38,325 bases of DNA, taken from the NCBI RefSeq assembly GCF_026162645.1, contig NZ_JAOTBE010000033.1, positions 1 through 38,325 on the forward strand, given 5' to 3'. Source of the stretch: Paracoccus rhizosphaerae. GTDB lineage: Bacteria; Pseudomonadota; Alphaproteobacteria; Rhodobacterales; Rhodobacteraceae. Positions 26,703-35,752 of the stretch are shown here, piece after piece. Every line of letters begins with the position of its first letter. The first letter of the stretch is position 1. The position numbers and the translations under genes were made by a program. Below the pieces are notes generated by a model that was not told the origin of the DNA, did not search any database, and saw only the letters and a list, made by a program, of their open reading frames with translations.

Positions 26703-29700
26703 TCAGCGGCCACGCAGGTCCATGGCGCCGATCACCGCCGCCAGGGCGATGTCGTCGAAAGGCTTCGAAAGCAGCCGGGTGCGGTCGTCCAGGGCAAAGC
26801 CCGGAACCTCGGAATGTCCGGTGGCGAAGATCAGCGGCAGGCCGGGGTTGTCCTCGCGCGCGATGCGGGCCAGGTCGTTGCCGGGCATGTCCGGAAGCCC
26901 GACATCGGTCAGCAGCAGATCGACCGCGCTGCGCGACAACAGCTCCAGCGCCTTGCGCGCGGTCCCGGCCTGCACCACGTTGTGGCCCAGATCCGCCAGC
27001 ATGTCAGCGACCGAAATGCGGATCAGGACGTCATCCTCGCACAGAAGGATGTTCAGCCCGGCGGCAGGTTCAGATTCGGGGACAGGCGCAGGCTGCGGGG
27101 CCTGCATCCGCTTTTCCTCGCGGTTGGCGAATTGCTGGCGGATCTTCCGGGCGAGATCCTCGCGGCCGTAAGGCTTGCTGAGAAGTTCGACCCCCTCGTC
27201 CAGCCTCCCCGCATGGACGATCGAGTTCTCGGCATAGCCCGAGGTGAACAGAATCCTGAGCTGGGGCATTCGCGCCTCGGCCAGCTGCGCAAGCTCGGTT
27301 GACTTCATCGGCCCCGGCATGACGACGTCGGTGAACAGCAGGTCGACATGGACGCCGCTTTCCAGGATCGCCAGCGCGGCCAGCGCATCGGGCGCCTGAA
27401 GGACGTTGTAGCCCAGGTCCCGCAGCGTCTCGACGACGGTTTCGCGCACGCCCTGGTCGTCCTCGGCCACCAGGATGGTTTCGGTCCCGCCGGTGACGGG
27501 GCCGGCATCACGGCCCTTGATCTCATCCTCGGGACGCTCGTTCCGCGGCAGATAGAGCGTGATCGTCGTGCCGACGCCGACCCTGCTGTCGATTTTGACA
27601 TGCCCCCCCGACTGGCGCACAAAACCATAGACCATCGACAGCCCGAGGCCCGACCCCCTGCCCTCGGGCTTGGTCGAGAAGAACGGATCGAAGACCTTGT
27701 CGATGATCTCGGGGCGGATGCCGCTGCCGGTATCCGACACCGACAGCATGACATATTCCCCCGAAACGCGACCCGGATGGTCGCCGATCCGGATGCCGTC
27801 CAGTTCCGCGTTTTCGCCGCGGATGGTCAGCCTGCCGTGCCCCTGCATCGCGTCGCGGGCGTTGATCGCCAGGTTCAGAAGCGCGTTTTCAAGGTTGCTG
27901 CGGTCGATCAGCGTGTTCCAAAGATCGTGCGAAAGCACGGTCTCGACCTGCACGGCCTCGCCGACGGCGTGGCCCAGCATCTCGTCAAGCTCTGGGATCA
28001 GGCGCGCCAGGTTGACGACCTTGGGCGCCAGCGGCTGGCGGCGCCCGAAGGCCAGAAGCTGCGAGGCCAGCCGCGATCCGCGGGCCACGCCCTCCATCGC
28101 GATCTGGATGCGCCGATGCGCCTTGTCGTCGTTGGCGGGGTTTCCGGACAGCAGCTGCAGGCTGCCGCCGATCACCTGCAGAAGATTGTTGAAGTCATGC
28201 GCGATCCCGCCGGTCAGCTGTCCGATCGCCTCCATCTTCTGGGCCTGGCGCAGGGCGGCTTCGCTGCTGGCCAGGGCGGCGGCGGTTTCGCGTTCGGCCG
28301 TGATGTCGCGTCCGAAGGCGTAGATCGTGTCGCTGTCCGAGACGATGGTCCATTCGACATGCCGATGTTCACCGTTCTTGGCAACCAGCGTGGCCTGCAG
28401 GGGCTCGGCGGGCAAGCCCGATGGCGGCTGCTCCGTCAGGTGGCGCAGGACGGCCAGCACGTCTTCGCGATGGTCGGGATGGACGAAACTCAGTGCGACC
28501 CGGCCGGCGGTCTCCTCTGCCGTCCAGCCCAGAAGCTGGGTCCAGGCCGGGTTGACGGCGGCGATGCGGCCTGTCCGGTCGCCGATCATCTGCAGGACGG
28601 GCGAGACCGTCCAGATCCGTTCGCGTTCGCGCGCCAGAAGGCGCTCTCGGGTGATGTCGCGGCCGACGGCGTGGATCCGCCCGCCATCTGGCACCGCCGT
28701 CCAGTCCAGCAGGCAATAGCTGCCGTCCTTGCAGCGATAGCGGTTTTCGAAGGCCAGCGTCGGCTCTCCTCGCGACAGGCCCTCCAGTTCGGCCACGGTG
28801 GGGGCGACGTCGTCGGGATGCAGGAAGCCGGTCAGCGGCTTGCCCAGCAGTTCGTGTTCCGGCCAGCCCAGAAGACGCTCGGCCGAGGGGTTGACTGCGG
28901 TGATGACCCCGGCCGTGTCGCAGACCAGCATCAGTTCCTGCGACAGGTTCCACAGGCGGTCACGGTCCTGCATGGTCTGCGCCTCGGCCATCTTCTGGCC
29001 GTGGATGTCGGTGTTCGTCCCGATCCAGCGGATGATGTGGCCCTCGTCGTGGCGGATCGGCAGGGCCCGGACAAGGTGCCAGCGGTGTTCGCCATCTTCG
29101 CGGCGGATGCGGAATTCGGTCTCGTAATTCCGGCCGGTGGCGACCGCATCGGCCCAGCAGGCGATCGCGGCGGCGCGGTCTTCGGGGTGGATCGCGTCCA
29201 GCCAGCCATCTCCTTCCAACTGGCCCAGGCTGCGGCCCGTATAGCCAGTCATCCTGTCGTTGAACCAGTCGGACTGCCCATTGGGCGCCGCGGCCCACAC
29301 GTGGTTCGGCATCGCCTGGGCAAGGGTGTGGAACTGCGTGTTCTGGTCGCGGATGGCGTTCTGCGCAAGCGTGCGTTCGGTGACGTCGACACCGGTGACG
29401 AAGATCCCCGTGACCTTCTGCTGTGCGTCCGTCACCGGCTGGTAGACGAAGTCAAGATAGCGCCGCTGCCCGATATCCGGCCCACCGCCGACGTCATAGA
29501 CGGCGCCGTCCATCTCCAGCGCCTGGCCGGTGGCAAACACCCGGTCGAGGTGGGCCAGGTATCCTTGGGCGACCGCCTCGGGAAGTGCCTCGGCCATGGT
29601 GCGGCCCAACACGTCATGGCCGCCGATGACCTTTCGGAACGCGGGATTCAGCAGCACGAAGCGGTGGTCGGGTCCTTCCAGCATCGCCATCAGCGATGGC

Positions 29701-30239
29701 GAGTTCTCGTGCATCTGCTGCAGGCGGCGCCGTTCGTCCTGCAGCCGCCGGTCGGCCAGGACGTGGTCGGTCTTTTCGGACACCACGGCCAGCACGCCCA
29801 GTGGTTCGCCGTCCTCGCCGATGATGGGGGAAAAGTCCAGGTCCAGCCAAGCCGGCGCCGGTGAAGCGCCGCGGTCGAGCACCAGTTCCTGGTTCCTCAG
29901 ACACACTGTTTCGCCCCGGCCCAGAACGGTCCTGATGATCCGGTCGTTGAAGTCAGCAACCTCCGGCCAGGCCTCACGGACCGGCATGCCGAACACGGCA
30001 GGGTGACGGCTTCCGGCGACACGCGCATAGCTGTCGTTGTAGATCATCACCCCTTCGTCGCCCCAAAGCGTCGTCATGGGCGAGGGAGATCGCAGAATGG
30101 TCCCGATCACGGTCGTGACGGCCACCGGCCATCGGTCCATCTCACCCAGTGACGTGGCGGACCAGTCGAAGGACGCGACAAGTCGAGACGCCTCTCCCGG
30201 GACGTTCAGAAAGGCTTTGCGGTCGATCCCGTCGTTCAT
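26703..30239 (-). CDS. Hybrid sensor histidine kinase, multi-PAS with two receiver domains
   Basis: An 1178-residue soluble kinase without membrane helices. About five PAS domains occupy residues 25-170, 175-295, 300-415, 425-535 and 540-655 (visible as VFGMPVREAWPE, VTGVDVTER, MTGYTGRSLGQLEGDGW, NPSAERLLGWPEHELLG, NPAWTQLLGWTAEETAG). The HisKA domain has GGIAHDFNNLL with phospho-accepting His681; the ATPase domain has NLAINARDAM (N box), DTGSG and GSGLGLSMV. Two receivers follow, with phospho-acceptors Asp971 (LLFTDVVMPG) and Asp1112 (LLLTDVGLPD). No DNA-binding or enzymatic output is present, so it needs a separate phosphotransfer partner. No LOV cysteine motif is seen; ligand unknown. GAAGGATCGGA precedes the ATG. 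It diverges from the imelysin operon. Confidence 0.92.
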   Translation of the reverse strand: MNDGIDRKAFLNVPGEASRLVASFDWSATSLGEMDRWPVAVTTVIGTILRSPSPMTTLWGDEGVMIYNDSYARVAGSRHPAVFGMPVREAWPEVADFNDRIIRTVLGRGETVCLRNQELVLDRGASPAPAWLDLDFSPIIGEDGEPLGVLAVVSEKTDHVLADRRLQDERRRLQQMHENSPSLMAMLEGPDHRFVLLNPAFRKVIGGHDVLGRTMAEALPEAVAQGYLAHLDRVFATGQALEMDGAVYDVGGGPDIGQRRYLDFVYQPVTDAQQKVTGIFVTGVDVTERTLAQNAIRDQNTQFHTLAQAMPNHVWAAAPNGQSDWFNDRMTGYTGRSLGQLEGDGWLDAIHPEDRAAAIACWADAVATGRNYETEFRIRREDGEHRWHLVRALPIRHDEGHIIRWIGTNTDIHGQKMAEAQTMQDRDRLWNLSQELMLVCDTAGVITAVNPSAERLLGWPEHELLGKPLTGFLHPDDVAPTVAELEGLSRGEPTLAFENRYRCKDGSYCLLDWTAVPDGGRIHAVGRDITRERLLARERERIWTVSPVLQMIGDRTGRIAAVNPAWTQLLGWTAEETAGRVALSFVHPDHREDVLAVLRHLTEQPPSGLPAEPLQATLVAKNGEHRHVEWTIVSDSDTIYAFGRDITAERETAAALASSEAALRQAQKMEAIGQLTGGIAHDFNNLLQVIGGSLQLLSGNPANDDKAHRRIQIAMEGVARGSRLASQLLAFGRRQPLAPKVVNLARLIPELDEMLGHAVGEAVQVETVLSHDLWNTLIDRSNLENALLNLAINARDAMQGHGRLTIRGENAELDGIRIGDHPGRVSGEYVMLSVSDTGSGIRPEIIDKVFDPFFSTKPEGRGSGLGLSMVYGFVRQSGGHVKIDSRVGVGTTITLYLPRNERPEDEIKGRDAGPVTGGTETILVAEDDQGVRETVVETLRDLGYNVLQAPDALAALAILESGVHVDLLFTDVVMPGPMKSTELAQLAEARMPQLRILFTSGYAENSIVHAGRLDEGVELLSKPYGREDLARKIRQQFANREEKRMQAPQPAPVPESEPAAGLNILLCEDDVLIRISVADMLADLGHNVVQAGTARKALELLSRSAVDLLLTDVGLPDMPGNDLARIAREDNPGLPLIFATGHSEVPGFALDDRTRLLSKPFDDIALAAVIGAMDLRGR

Positions 30240-30345
30240 TCCGATCCTTCAATCCGCAGGGGACAATCGCTTGTTGATCCGGTAAAGCGCGACCTATTGC
30301 AAGCCGGTCCGGAGGGAATGGCGCGACCGGAAAGGTCGAAGATTG

Positions 30346-30359
30346 TTGATATTTGTCAA
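30346..30359 (+). promoter_or_regulatory. Palindromic site in the kinase/imelysin divergent region
   Basis: TTGATATTTGTCAA has matching ends TTGA...TCAA and sits in an AT-rich patch about 155 nt upstream of the first imelysin gene. Its first half could also serve as a -35 box (TTGATA). A TATACA-like hexamer occurs near 30413, too far to pair with it. It could bind an iron-responsive or other regulator, but I cannot match it to a named box with confidence. The rest of the 274-bp gap shows nothing else clear. Confidence 0.35.
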
Positions 30360-30513
30360 GTCTCACAGCCACCGCCGCCACGAGCCATAGACGCCTGACC
30401 GAAAGAATCAACTATACAGGCAGGGTGCGGACGCGCTAGACGGAGGCCGGAATTCGCCGACCGCGGGTGCTGCGCCTGCAGGCCGCCACGACACGTTATT
30501 ATGGGGATTTGCG

Positions 30514-31773
30514 ATGAAACGCCGTCTTGCCTCTGTCCTTCTGTCCACGGCGCTGGTCGCCACGCCTGCGCTGGCCGCCGATCCCGCCGCGGTCGTATCG
30601 CACTATGCCGATATGGCGCAGGCCGAGTATACGGACAGCCTTCAGGCGGCACGCGATCTTCGGGCTGCGGTCGATAGGCTGATCGCCGAGCCGTCCGAGG
30701 AGACGCTGGCCGCCGCGCGGCAGGCCTGGCTGGCGGCGCGCGTCCCCTATCAGCAGACCGAGGTGTTCCGCTTCGGCAACCCGGTGGTCGATGACTGGGA
30801 AGGTCGAGTGAATGCCTGGCCGCTGGACGAGGGGCTGATCGACTATGTCGCCGACGGCTCGGCCCAAAACGAGGAGAACGACCTGGCGGGCCTGAACGTC
30901 ATCGCCACGCCGCGCTTCACCCTGTCCGGCACCGACATCGACGCAACACGTATCACCCCCGAGCTCATCTCGGAGACCCTGCACGAGGCCGACGGCGTCG
31001 AGGCGAACGTCGCCTCTGGCTATCACGCCATCGAGTTCCTGCTGTGGGGCCAGGACCTGAACGGAACGGGTCCCGGCGCGGGTCAGCGGCCCCATACCGA
31101 TTTCGTGCAGGGCGAGGGCTGCACCGGCGGGAACTGCGACCGCCGCGCCGCCTATCTGAAGGCTGCGACCGACCTGCTGGTCAGCGACCTCGAGGAGATG
31201 GTCGCGGCTTGGTCCGAGGGTGGCGAGGGACGCGAGGCCGTGACCGCCGATCCCCAGGCGGGCCTTCTGGCGATGCTGACCGGGATGGGCAGCCTGTCCT
31301 ATGGCGAGCAGGCTGGCGAGCGCATGAAGCTGGGCCTGATGCTGAACGACCCCGAGGAAGAGCATGACTGCTTTTCCGACAACACCCCCAACAGCCACTA
31401 TTACGACGGCTTGGGCATCCGGAACGTCTACCTGGGCACCTATGCCCGCACCGACGGGACCAAGCTGACCGGCCCCTCGCTGGCTGACCTTGTGGCGGAG
31501 AAGGACCCCGAGGTCGACCGGCAGCTGCGCGCGGAACTGGATGCCTCGGTCAGCAAGCTGATGGAGATCAAGACCGCCGCCGAGGGGGGCATGGCATACG
31601 ACCAGATGCTTCAGGCCGGCAATGCCGAGGGCGAAGCCCTGATCATGGGCGCCGTGGATGCGCTGGTGACGCAGACGGCCTCGATCGAGCGGGCGGTGGG
31701 GGTCCTGGGCCTCTCCGGTCTGGCGGTTGCGGGGTCTGACAGCCTCGACAACCCGACGGCGGTGTTCCAGTAA
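30514..31773 (+). CDS. Imelysin family (IcmP/IrpA-like) periplasmic protein
   Basis: A 419-residue exported protein. Signal peptide residues 1-21 (MKRRLASVLLSTALVATPAL, then AA|DPAAV). The imelysin/M75 motif GxHxxE is present as GYHAIE (169-174) in GYHAIEFLLWGQDLNG, and the second helical repeat has HYYDGLGIRNVYLG. Related proteins are IcmP of Pseudomonas and IrpA of cyanobacteria, tied to iron uptake or called insulin-cleaving peptidase; catalysis is doubtful for many members. It is the first of four genes in the order imelysin, di-heme oxidoreductase, imelysin-like, DUF1513, the same order I recall for PA4370-PA4373. The gap to the next gene is 7 nt. No strong ribosome site is seen. Confidence 0.9.
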   Translation: MKRRLASVLLSTALVATPALAADPAAVVSHYADMAQAEYTDSLQAARDLRAAVDRLIAEPSEETLAAARQAWLAARVPYQQTEVFRFGNPVVDDWEGRVNAWPLDEGLIDYVADGSAQNEENDLAGLNVIATPRFTLSGTDIDATRITPELISETLHEADGVEANVASGYHAIEFLLWGQDLNGTGPGAGQRPHTDFVQGEGCTGGNCDRRAAYLKAATDLLVSDLEEMVAAWSEGGEGREAVTADPQAGLLAMLTGMGSLSYGEQAGERMKLGLMLNDPEEEHDCFSDNTPNSHYYDGLGIRNVYLGTYARTDGTKLTGPSLADLVAEKDPEVDRQLRAELDASVSKLMEIKTAAEGGMAYDQMLQAGNAEGEALIMGAVDALVTQTASIERAVGVLGLSGLAVAGSDSLDNPTAVFQ

Positions 31774-31780
31774 GGGCGCC

Positions 31781-33319
31781 ATGACGACGGCGCGGTGGTT
31801 TTCCGGAAGAACGACACTGGCGCTGGCGCTGCTGGCGCTGCTGGCCGCGCCTGCCCTGGGCCAGAGCCTGGACGACCGACACCTGGACGTGATCCCCCGC
31901 ACGCCCGAGGAGACCGAACGGATCAGGGCGATCCTGGCGCCACCCACGGACTTCGACCAGGCCGAGCCGTTCGAGGCCAATCCGGGCGGCGCCGCCACCA
32001 CCCGCGCGCGCGACAGCGCCGACGCCTTCAGCCAGGCCTCGGCCAACATGCCCTTCGCGCGAGAGATGGACTTCAAGCTGGGCAACGCGCTTTTCCGCAA
32101 GACTTGGGTTGCCTCGCCGTCGTCGACCTTGGCCTCGGACGGGCTGGGGCCGATCTACAACGCGCGGGGTTGCCAGGATTGCCACCTGAAGGATGGGCGC
32201 GGACATGTGCCGGCGGGGCCAGACGATACGCGCGTGTCGATGTTCCTGCGGCTGTCGGTGCCCGGCGGCGACGCCCCCGACGGTATCGAGGAATGGCTGC
32301 CGACCAGCCCCGACCCGACCTATGGCGGCCAGCTGCAGGACTTCGCGACCTTCGGCCTGAAGGCCGAGGGCAAGCTGGAAGTGAGCTATGACGAACGTCC
32401 CGTGACGCTCTTGGACGGGTCGGCCGTGTCGCTGAGGGTGCCGCGTTACGACATCAGCAACCTTGCGGACGGGCCGCTGGCGGCGGACGCGATGCTGTCG
32501 CCGCGCATCGCGCCTCAGATGATCGGGCTGGGCCTGCTCGAGGCGATCCCGGTGGCCGAGATCCTGGCGAGGGCCGACCCCGATGATGCCGACGGCGACG
32601 GCATCTCGGGCCGGGCGCAGATCGTGATGTCCACGCACCACGGTGTGCCCATGTTGGGGCGCTTCGGCCTGAAGGCGGGCAACCCGACGGTTCTCGACCA
32701 GTCGGCCGAGGCTTTTGCTGGCGACATGGGCCTGTCGAACCCGCTGCGTCCGCACCCGCATGGCGACTGCACGGCCGCGCAGGCCGCCTGCCTGGCCGCG
32801 CCCGTGGGCCAGGAACCCGGCATCCGCGACGGGCTTGAGGTCGATGGCCCGAGCCTGGACCTTGTCGCCTTCTATGCCCGCAACTTGGCCGTGCCCGAAC
32901 GGAGCGGCGTCGATGATCCGCAGGTGCTGCGGGGCAAGGCGGTGTTTCACGAACTTGGCTGCGCCGACTGCCACACACCGAAGCACGTCACCCACCGCCT
33001 GCAGGACCAGCCCGAACAGAGCTTCCAGCTGATCTGGCCCTATACCGACCTTCTGCTGCACGACATGGGCGAAGACCTGGCCGACAACCGCCCCGAGGGG
33101 CGGGCCACGGGGCGCGAATGGCGCACGCCGCCGCTGTGGGGGATTGGCCACACCAAGGCCGTCAGCGGTCATACCGAATTCCTGCATGACGGCCGCGCCC
33201 GCAACCTGCTTGAGGCGCTGCTGTGGCATGGCGGAGAGGCCGCGCCCGCCCGCGACGGCGTCATCGCCCTATCTGCCACCGACCGCGACGCCCTGCTGGC
33301 CTTTCTGGAGAGCCTTTGA
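31781..33319 (+). CDS. Di-heme oxidoreductase (DUF1111, DHOR family)
   Basis: A 512-residue periplasmic c-type cytochrome. N-terminal signal helix TTLALALLALLAAPALGQ. Two CxxCH heme sites: CQDCH (131-135) in YNARGCQDCHLKDGRG, and CADCH (394-398) in VFHELGCADCHTPK. Other family features are DADGDGISGR, GRFGLKAGNPTVLDQ, DLVAFYARNLAVPER and a C-terminal TPPLWGIGHT...FLHDGRARNLLEALLWHGGEA, typical of the peroxidase/MauG-like fold. Start at 31781 is 7 nt after the previous stop; the ORF extends upstream but has no signal sequence there. Its stop shares one base with the next start (TGATG). With imelysin proteins it may change iron redox state or oxidise a protein in the periplasm. This role is inferred. 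Confidence 0.93.
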   Translation: MTTARWFSGRTTLALALLALLAAPALGQSLDDRHLDVIPRTPEETERIRAILAPPTDFDQAEPFEANPGGAATTRARDSADAFSQASANMPFAREMDFKLGNALFRKTWVASPSSTLASDGLGPIYNARGCQDCHLKDGRGHVPAGPDDTRVSMFLRLSVPGGDAPDGIEEWLPTSPDPTYGGQLQDFATFGLKAEGKLEVSYDERPVTLLDGSAVSLRVPRYDISNLADGPLAADAMLSPRIAPQMIGLGLLEAIPVAEILARADPDDADGDGISGRAQIVMSTHHGVPMLGRFGLKAGNPTVLDQSAEAFAGDMGLSNPLRPHPHGDCTAAQAACLAAPVGQEPGIRDGLEVDGPSLDLVAFYARNLAVPERSGVDDPQVLRGKAVFHELGCADCHTPKHVTHRLQDQPEQSFQLIWPYTDLLLHDMGEDLADNRPEGRATGREWRTPPLWGIGHTKAVSGHTEFLHDGRARNLLEALLWHGGEAAPARDGVIALSATDRDALLAFLESL

Positions 33320-34290
33320 TGTTCCGACCCCTGTTCCTGATCGCCTCGCTGGCCGCCTCGGCGGCGATGGCCGATGTCGCCGAGGTCGTGGGCGACCACA
33401 TCCTGCCGCGCCACCAAGCCTTCGCGCAGGCGGCAGAGGACTTGGCCGACGCGGCCGAGGAAAGCTGCGACCCACGGGAACTGGCCCCTGCGTTCCAGTC
33501 CGCCTATGATGGCTGGATGGGCATCCAGCACATCCGCGTCGGCCCGGTGGAGGAAGAGGGGCGCGGGCTGGCGATCTCGTTCTGGCCGGACCCCAAGGCG
33601 ATGGGCGAACGGGCGCAGCGCGACCTGCTGCAGGGCGATGCCTCGCGGCTTCAGCCCGACAGCTTCGCCCAGCAGTCGGTCGCGGCACGGGGCTTGACCG
33701 GGTTGGAGCGGCTTCTCTATCCGACGCAGCCCTGGCCCTCCGACACCTGCCCGTTGATCCGCGCCACCGCCAGTGATCTTGCCCGGCTGGCGGACGAGCT
33801 GCGCAATGGCTGGGCCGACGGTTTCGGCCCGCTGCTTCTCTCCGCGGGAGAGACCGGGAACACCCGCTTCCTGTCGCAGGCCGAAGCGCGCCAGCTGCTG
33901 TTCACGCAGGTCGTGACGGGGCTTGAATACATCAAGGACCAACGCCTGGGGCGCCCACTGGGCAGCTTCGACCGGCCGCGCCCCGAACGGGCCGAGGCCA
34001 TTGCTTCGGGGCGCAGCCTGCGCAACGTGGCGCTGTCGCTGCAGGCGATCCGAGAGATGGTCGCCGCCCTGTCAGGCGATGCGACCCGGACGCTGGCTGA
34101 GCTTGACCGGGCGATCGAACTGGCCGAGGCCTTGGCCGACCCGGTGCTGGCCGGAACGGCGACCCCGCAGGGACGCCTGAAGGTCGAGATCCTGCAGCAG
34201 GCGGTCGATGCCGCCCGGCAAGAGGCCCTGGCCGAGCTTGGCCCGGCACTTGGCGTTACGACGGGCTTCAATGCGATGGACGGCGACTGA
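33319..34290 (+). CDS. Second imelysin-like periplasmic protein, GxHxxE degenerate
   Basis: A 323-residue exported protein with signal peptide MFRPLFLIASLAASAAMA. Helical bundle repeats resemble imelysin: YDGWMGIQHIRVGP and, at the place of the GxHxxE motif, GLTGLE (125-130) in ARGLTGLERLLYP, where Thr replaces His while Glu remains. The second half has LLFTQVVTGLEYIKDQRLGRPLG. Length fits the shorter imelysin-like group (IPPA-type). Start codon overlaps the DHOR stop by one base (TGATG at 33317-33321), and the stop overlaps the next start in the same way. It may bind a different ligand or act as a partner to the first imelysin. Confidence 0.88.
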   Translation: MFRPLFLIASLAASAAMADVAEVVGDHILPRHQAFAQAAEDLADAAEESCDPRELAPAFQSAYDGWMGIQHIRVGPVEEEGRGLAISFWPDPKAMGERAQRDLLQGDASRLQPDSFAQQSVAARGLTGLERLLYPTQPWPSDTCPLIRATASDLARLADELRNGWADGFGPLLLSAGETGNTRFLSQAEARQLLFTQVVTGLEYIKDQRLGRPLGSFDRPRPERAEAIASGRSLRNVALSLQAIREMVAALSGDATRTLAELDRAIELAEALADPVLAGTATPQGRLKVEILQQAVDAARQEALAELGPALGVTTGFNAMDGD

Positions 34291-35348
34291 TGGCGACGCG
34301 GCGCAGTTTTCTGGCGGGCCTGGCCGCCCTGACGCTTCCGATGCCCAGCTGGGCGGATGTCGGCGCGCCGGCCTGCCTGGCGGCCGGAAAGCAGGGTGAG
34401 CGTTTCGTGCTTCACGGGCTGTCGGCGGCGGGGCAGAGCCTGTTCGCGATCGATCTGCCCGGTCGCGGTCATGCGGCGGCAGCGCATCCACAACGCCCGC
34501 TGGCCGTTGCCTTTGCGCGGCGGCCGGGGACCTTCGCCTTGGTGCTCGACTGCCTGGACGGTTCGGTCAGGCACCGGCTGTCGCCGTCCGAAGGCCGCCA
34601 GTTCAACGGTCACGGCGTCTTTTCCGCCGACGGCCGGACGCTGTTCACGTCCGAGGTGGTCGCCGAAGGCTCGGCCGGTCGCATCGGGATCTGGGACACC
34701 GATGGCTTTCGCCGTATCGGCGAATGGGCCTCTGGCGGCATCGGTCCGCATGACCTCAAGCGGCGGGACGACGGCTCGCTGATCGTGGCGAATGGGGGCA
34801 TCGCCACCGACCCGACAGACCGAAGCAAGCTGAACATCGACAGCATGCGCCCGAACCTGACCCATCTGACGGCCGACGGGCACATCGCCCAGTTGGCCGA
34901 GCTGCCGCCTGAGCTGTCACGAAACTCGATCAGGCACCTGGCCCTTGGCCGCGACGGACGCGTCGCCTTTGCCATGCAGTGGGAAGGTGATCCAGCCGAG
35001 GTCGTTCCCCTGCTGGGCCTGTGGCAGCCGGGCCAAGCGCCCGTGCTCTGCCCGCCCCGCCCCGCCGAGGCGATGCGGATGCGCGGCTATGCCGGATCGA
35101 TTGCGATGGCGGCGAACGGCTTGATCGCCATCACCTCGCCCCGCGGCGGCGTGGTCATGATCCACGACGCCGACGGGGCGCATCTGGCGACCCATGCACG
35201 CGCCGATATCTGCGGAGCGGCGCCCGACGGGGACGGCTTCCTGCTGACCGACGGAAGCGGCGTGATGTGGTCGGGCGATCAGACGGGCCTTCGGCTGCTG
35301 TCGAAGGATGGTCCCGCTTGGGACAACCATCTGGTCGCGTTGGCCTGA
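34290..35348 (+). CDS. DUF1513 beta-propeller-like exported protein
   Basis: A 352-residue protein beginning MATRRSFLAGLAALTLPMPSWA, a twin-arginine signal with TRRSFL; Tat export would mean folding or cofactor binding before transport. The mature part shows blade-like repeats (FARRPGTFALVLDC, GVFSADGRTLFTSEV, IGIWDTDGFRRIGEW, GIGPHDLKRRDDGSLIVANGG, HLALGRDGRVAFAMQW, DGFLLTDGSGVMW), matching DUF1513 (seven-bladed propeller-like). Its start shares one base with the upstream stop. It is the last gene of the imelysin operon. Function unknown; conserved linkage suggests work with the imelysin and di-heme proteins in the periplasm. Confidence 0.9.
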   Translation: MATRRSFLAGLAALTLPMPSWADVGAPACLAAGKQGERFVLHGLSAAGQSLFAIDLPGRGHAAAAHPQRPLAVAFARRPGTFALVLDCLDGSVRHRLSPSEGRQFNGHGVFSADGRTLFTSEVVAEGSAGRIGIWDTDGFRRIGEWASGGIGPHDLKRRDDGSLIVANGGIATDPTDRSKLNIDSMRPNLTHLTADGHIAQLAELPPELSRNSIRHLALGRDGRVAFAMQWEGDPAEVVPLLGLWQPGQAPVLCPPRPAEAMRMRGYAGSIAMAANGLIAITSPRGGVVMIHDADGAHLATHARADICGAAPDGDGFLLTDGSGVMWSGDQTGLRLLSKDGPAWDNHLVALA

Positions 35349-35380
35349 ACCCGGCTTGGCCCCACTCGCGGATTCAGCGG

Positions 35381-35569
35381 CTAGCTGTCCGACTTGTGCT
35401 GGGGCTTGCCCTTGCGCTTGGTCGCGGCCATGTCGTGCAGTTCTTTCTCGGACATGGACTTTTCCATGCTTTTCGATGCGCCCTGAAGGTCGCTCTTCTT
35501 CATGTCGCCGCGCTTGGCGGCCAACGCGGCCCCCGCGGCCTTCTGCTGTGCCTTAGACTTTGCCGGCAT
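35381..35569 (-). CDS. DUF3008 small basic protein
   Basis: A 62-residue protein starting MPAKSKAQQKAAGAALAAKR, with GASKSMEKSMSEKELHDMAA and ending TKRKGKPQHKSDS. This pattern matches the short DUF3008 family widespread in alphaproteobacteria, with no assigned function. The strong ribosome site AAAGGAGG lies 7 nt upstream of the ATG, which supports expression. It converges with the DUF1513 gene (32-nt gap) and diverges from the chemoreceptor. Confidence 0.88.
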   Translation of the reverse strand: MPAKSKAQQKAAGAALAAKRGDMKKSDLQGASKSMEKSMSEKELHDMAATKRKGKPQHKSDS

Positions 35570-35752
35570 GACGCATCCTCCTTTCGCGACAGGTTCCGGC
35601 CGCGATCGCGGCTGACCGAGGCAACGATCCCACGCCCACTCCAGTTCCGGAACGCAGGGCAGTTGTTCCTGGCCCTGCCCAAGCGCCCGCGGTAACGGAC
35701 CCGAAAGAAGTTTCTGCTAACTCCGGCGACAACATACGCTTGGAGAATGAAT

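Noticed and set aside
27348..29864. 838-residue plus-strand ORF opposite the hybrid kinase
   Set aside because: It is the antisense shadow of a clear PAS/HisKA gene in high-GC DNA; its translation is low-complexity Arg/Gln/Asp sequence without domains.
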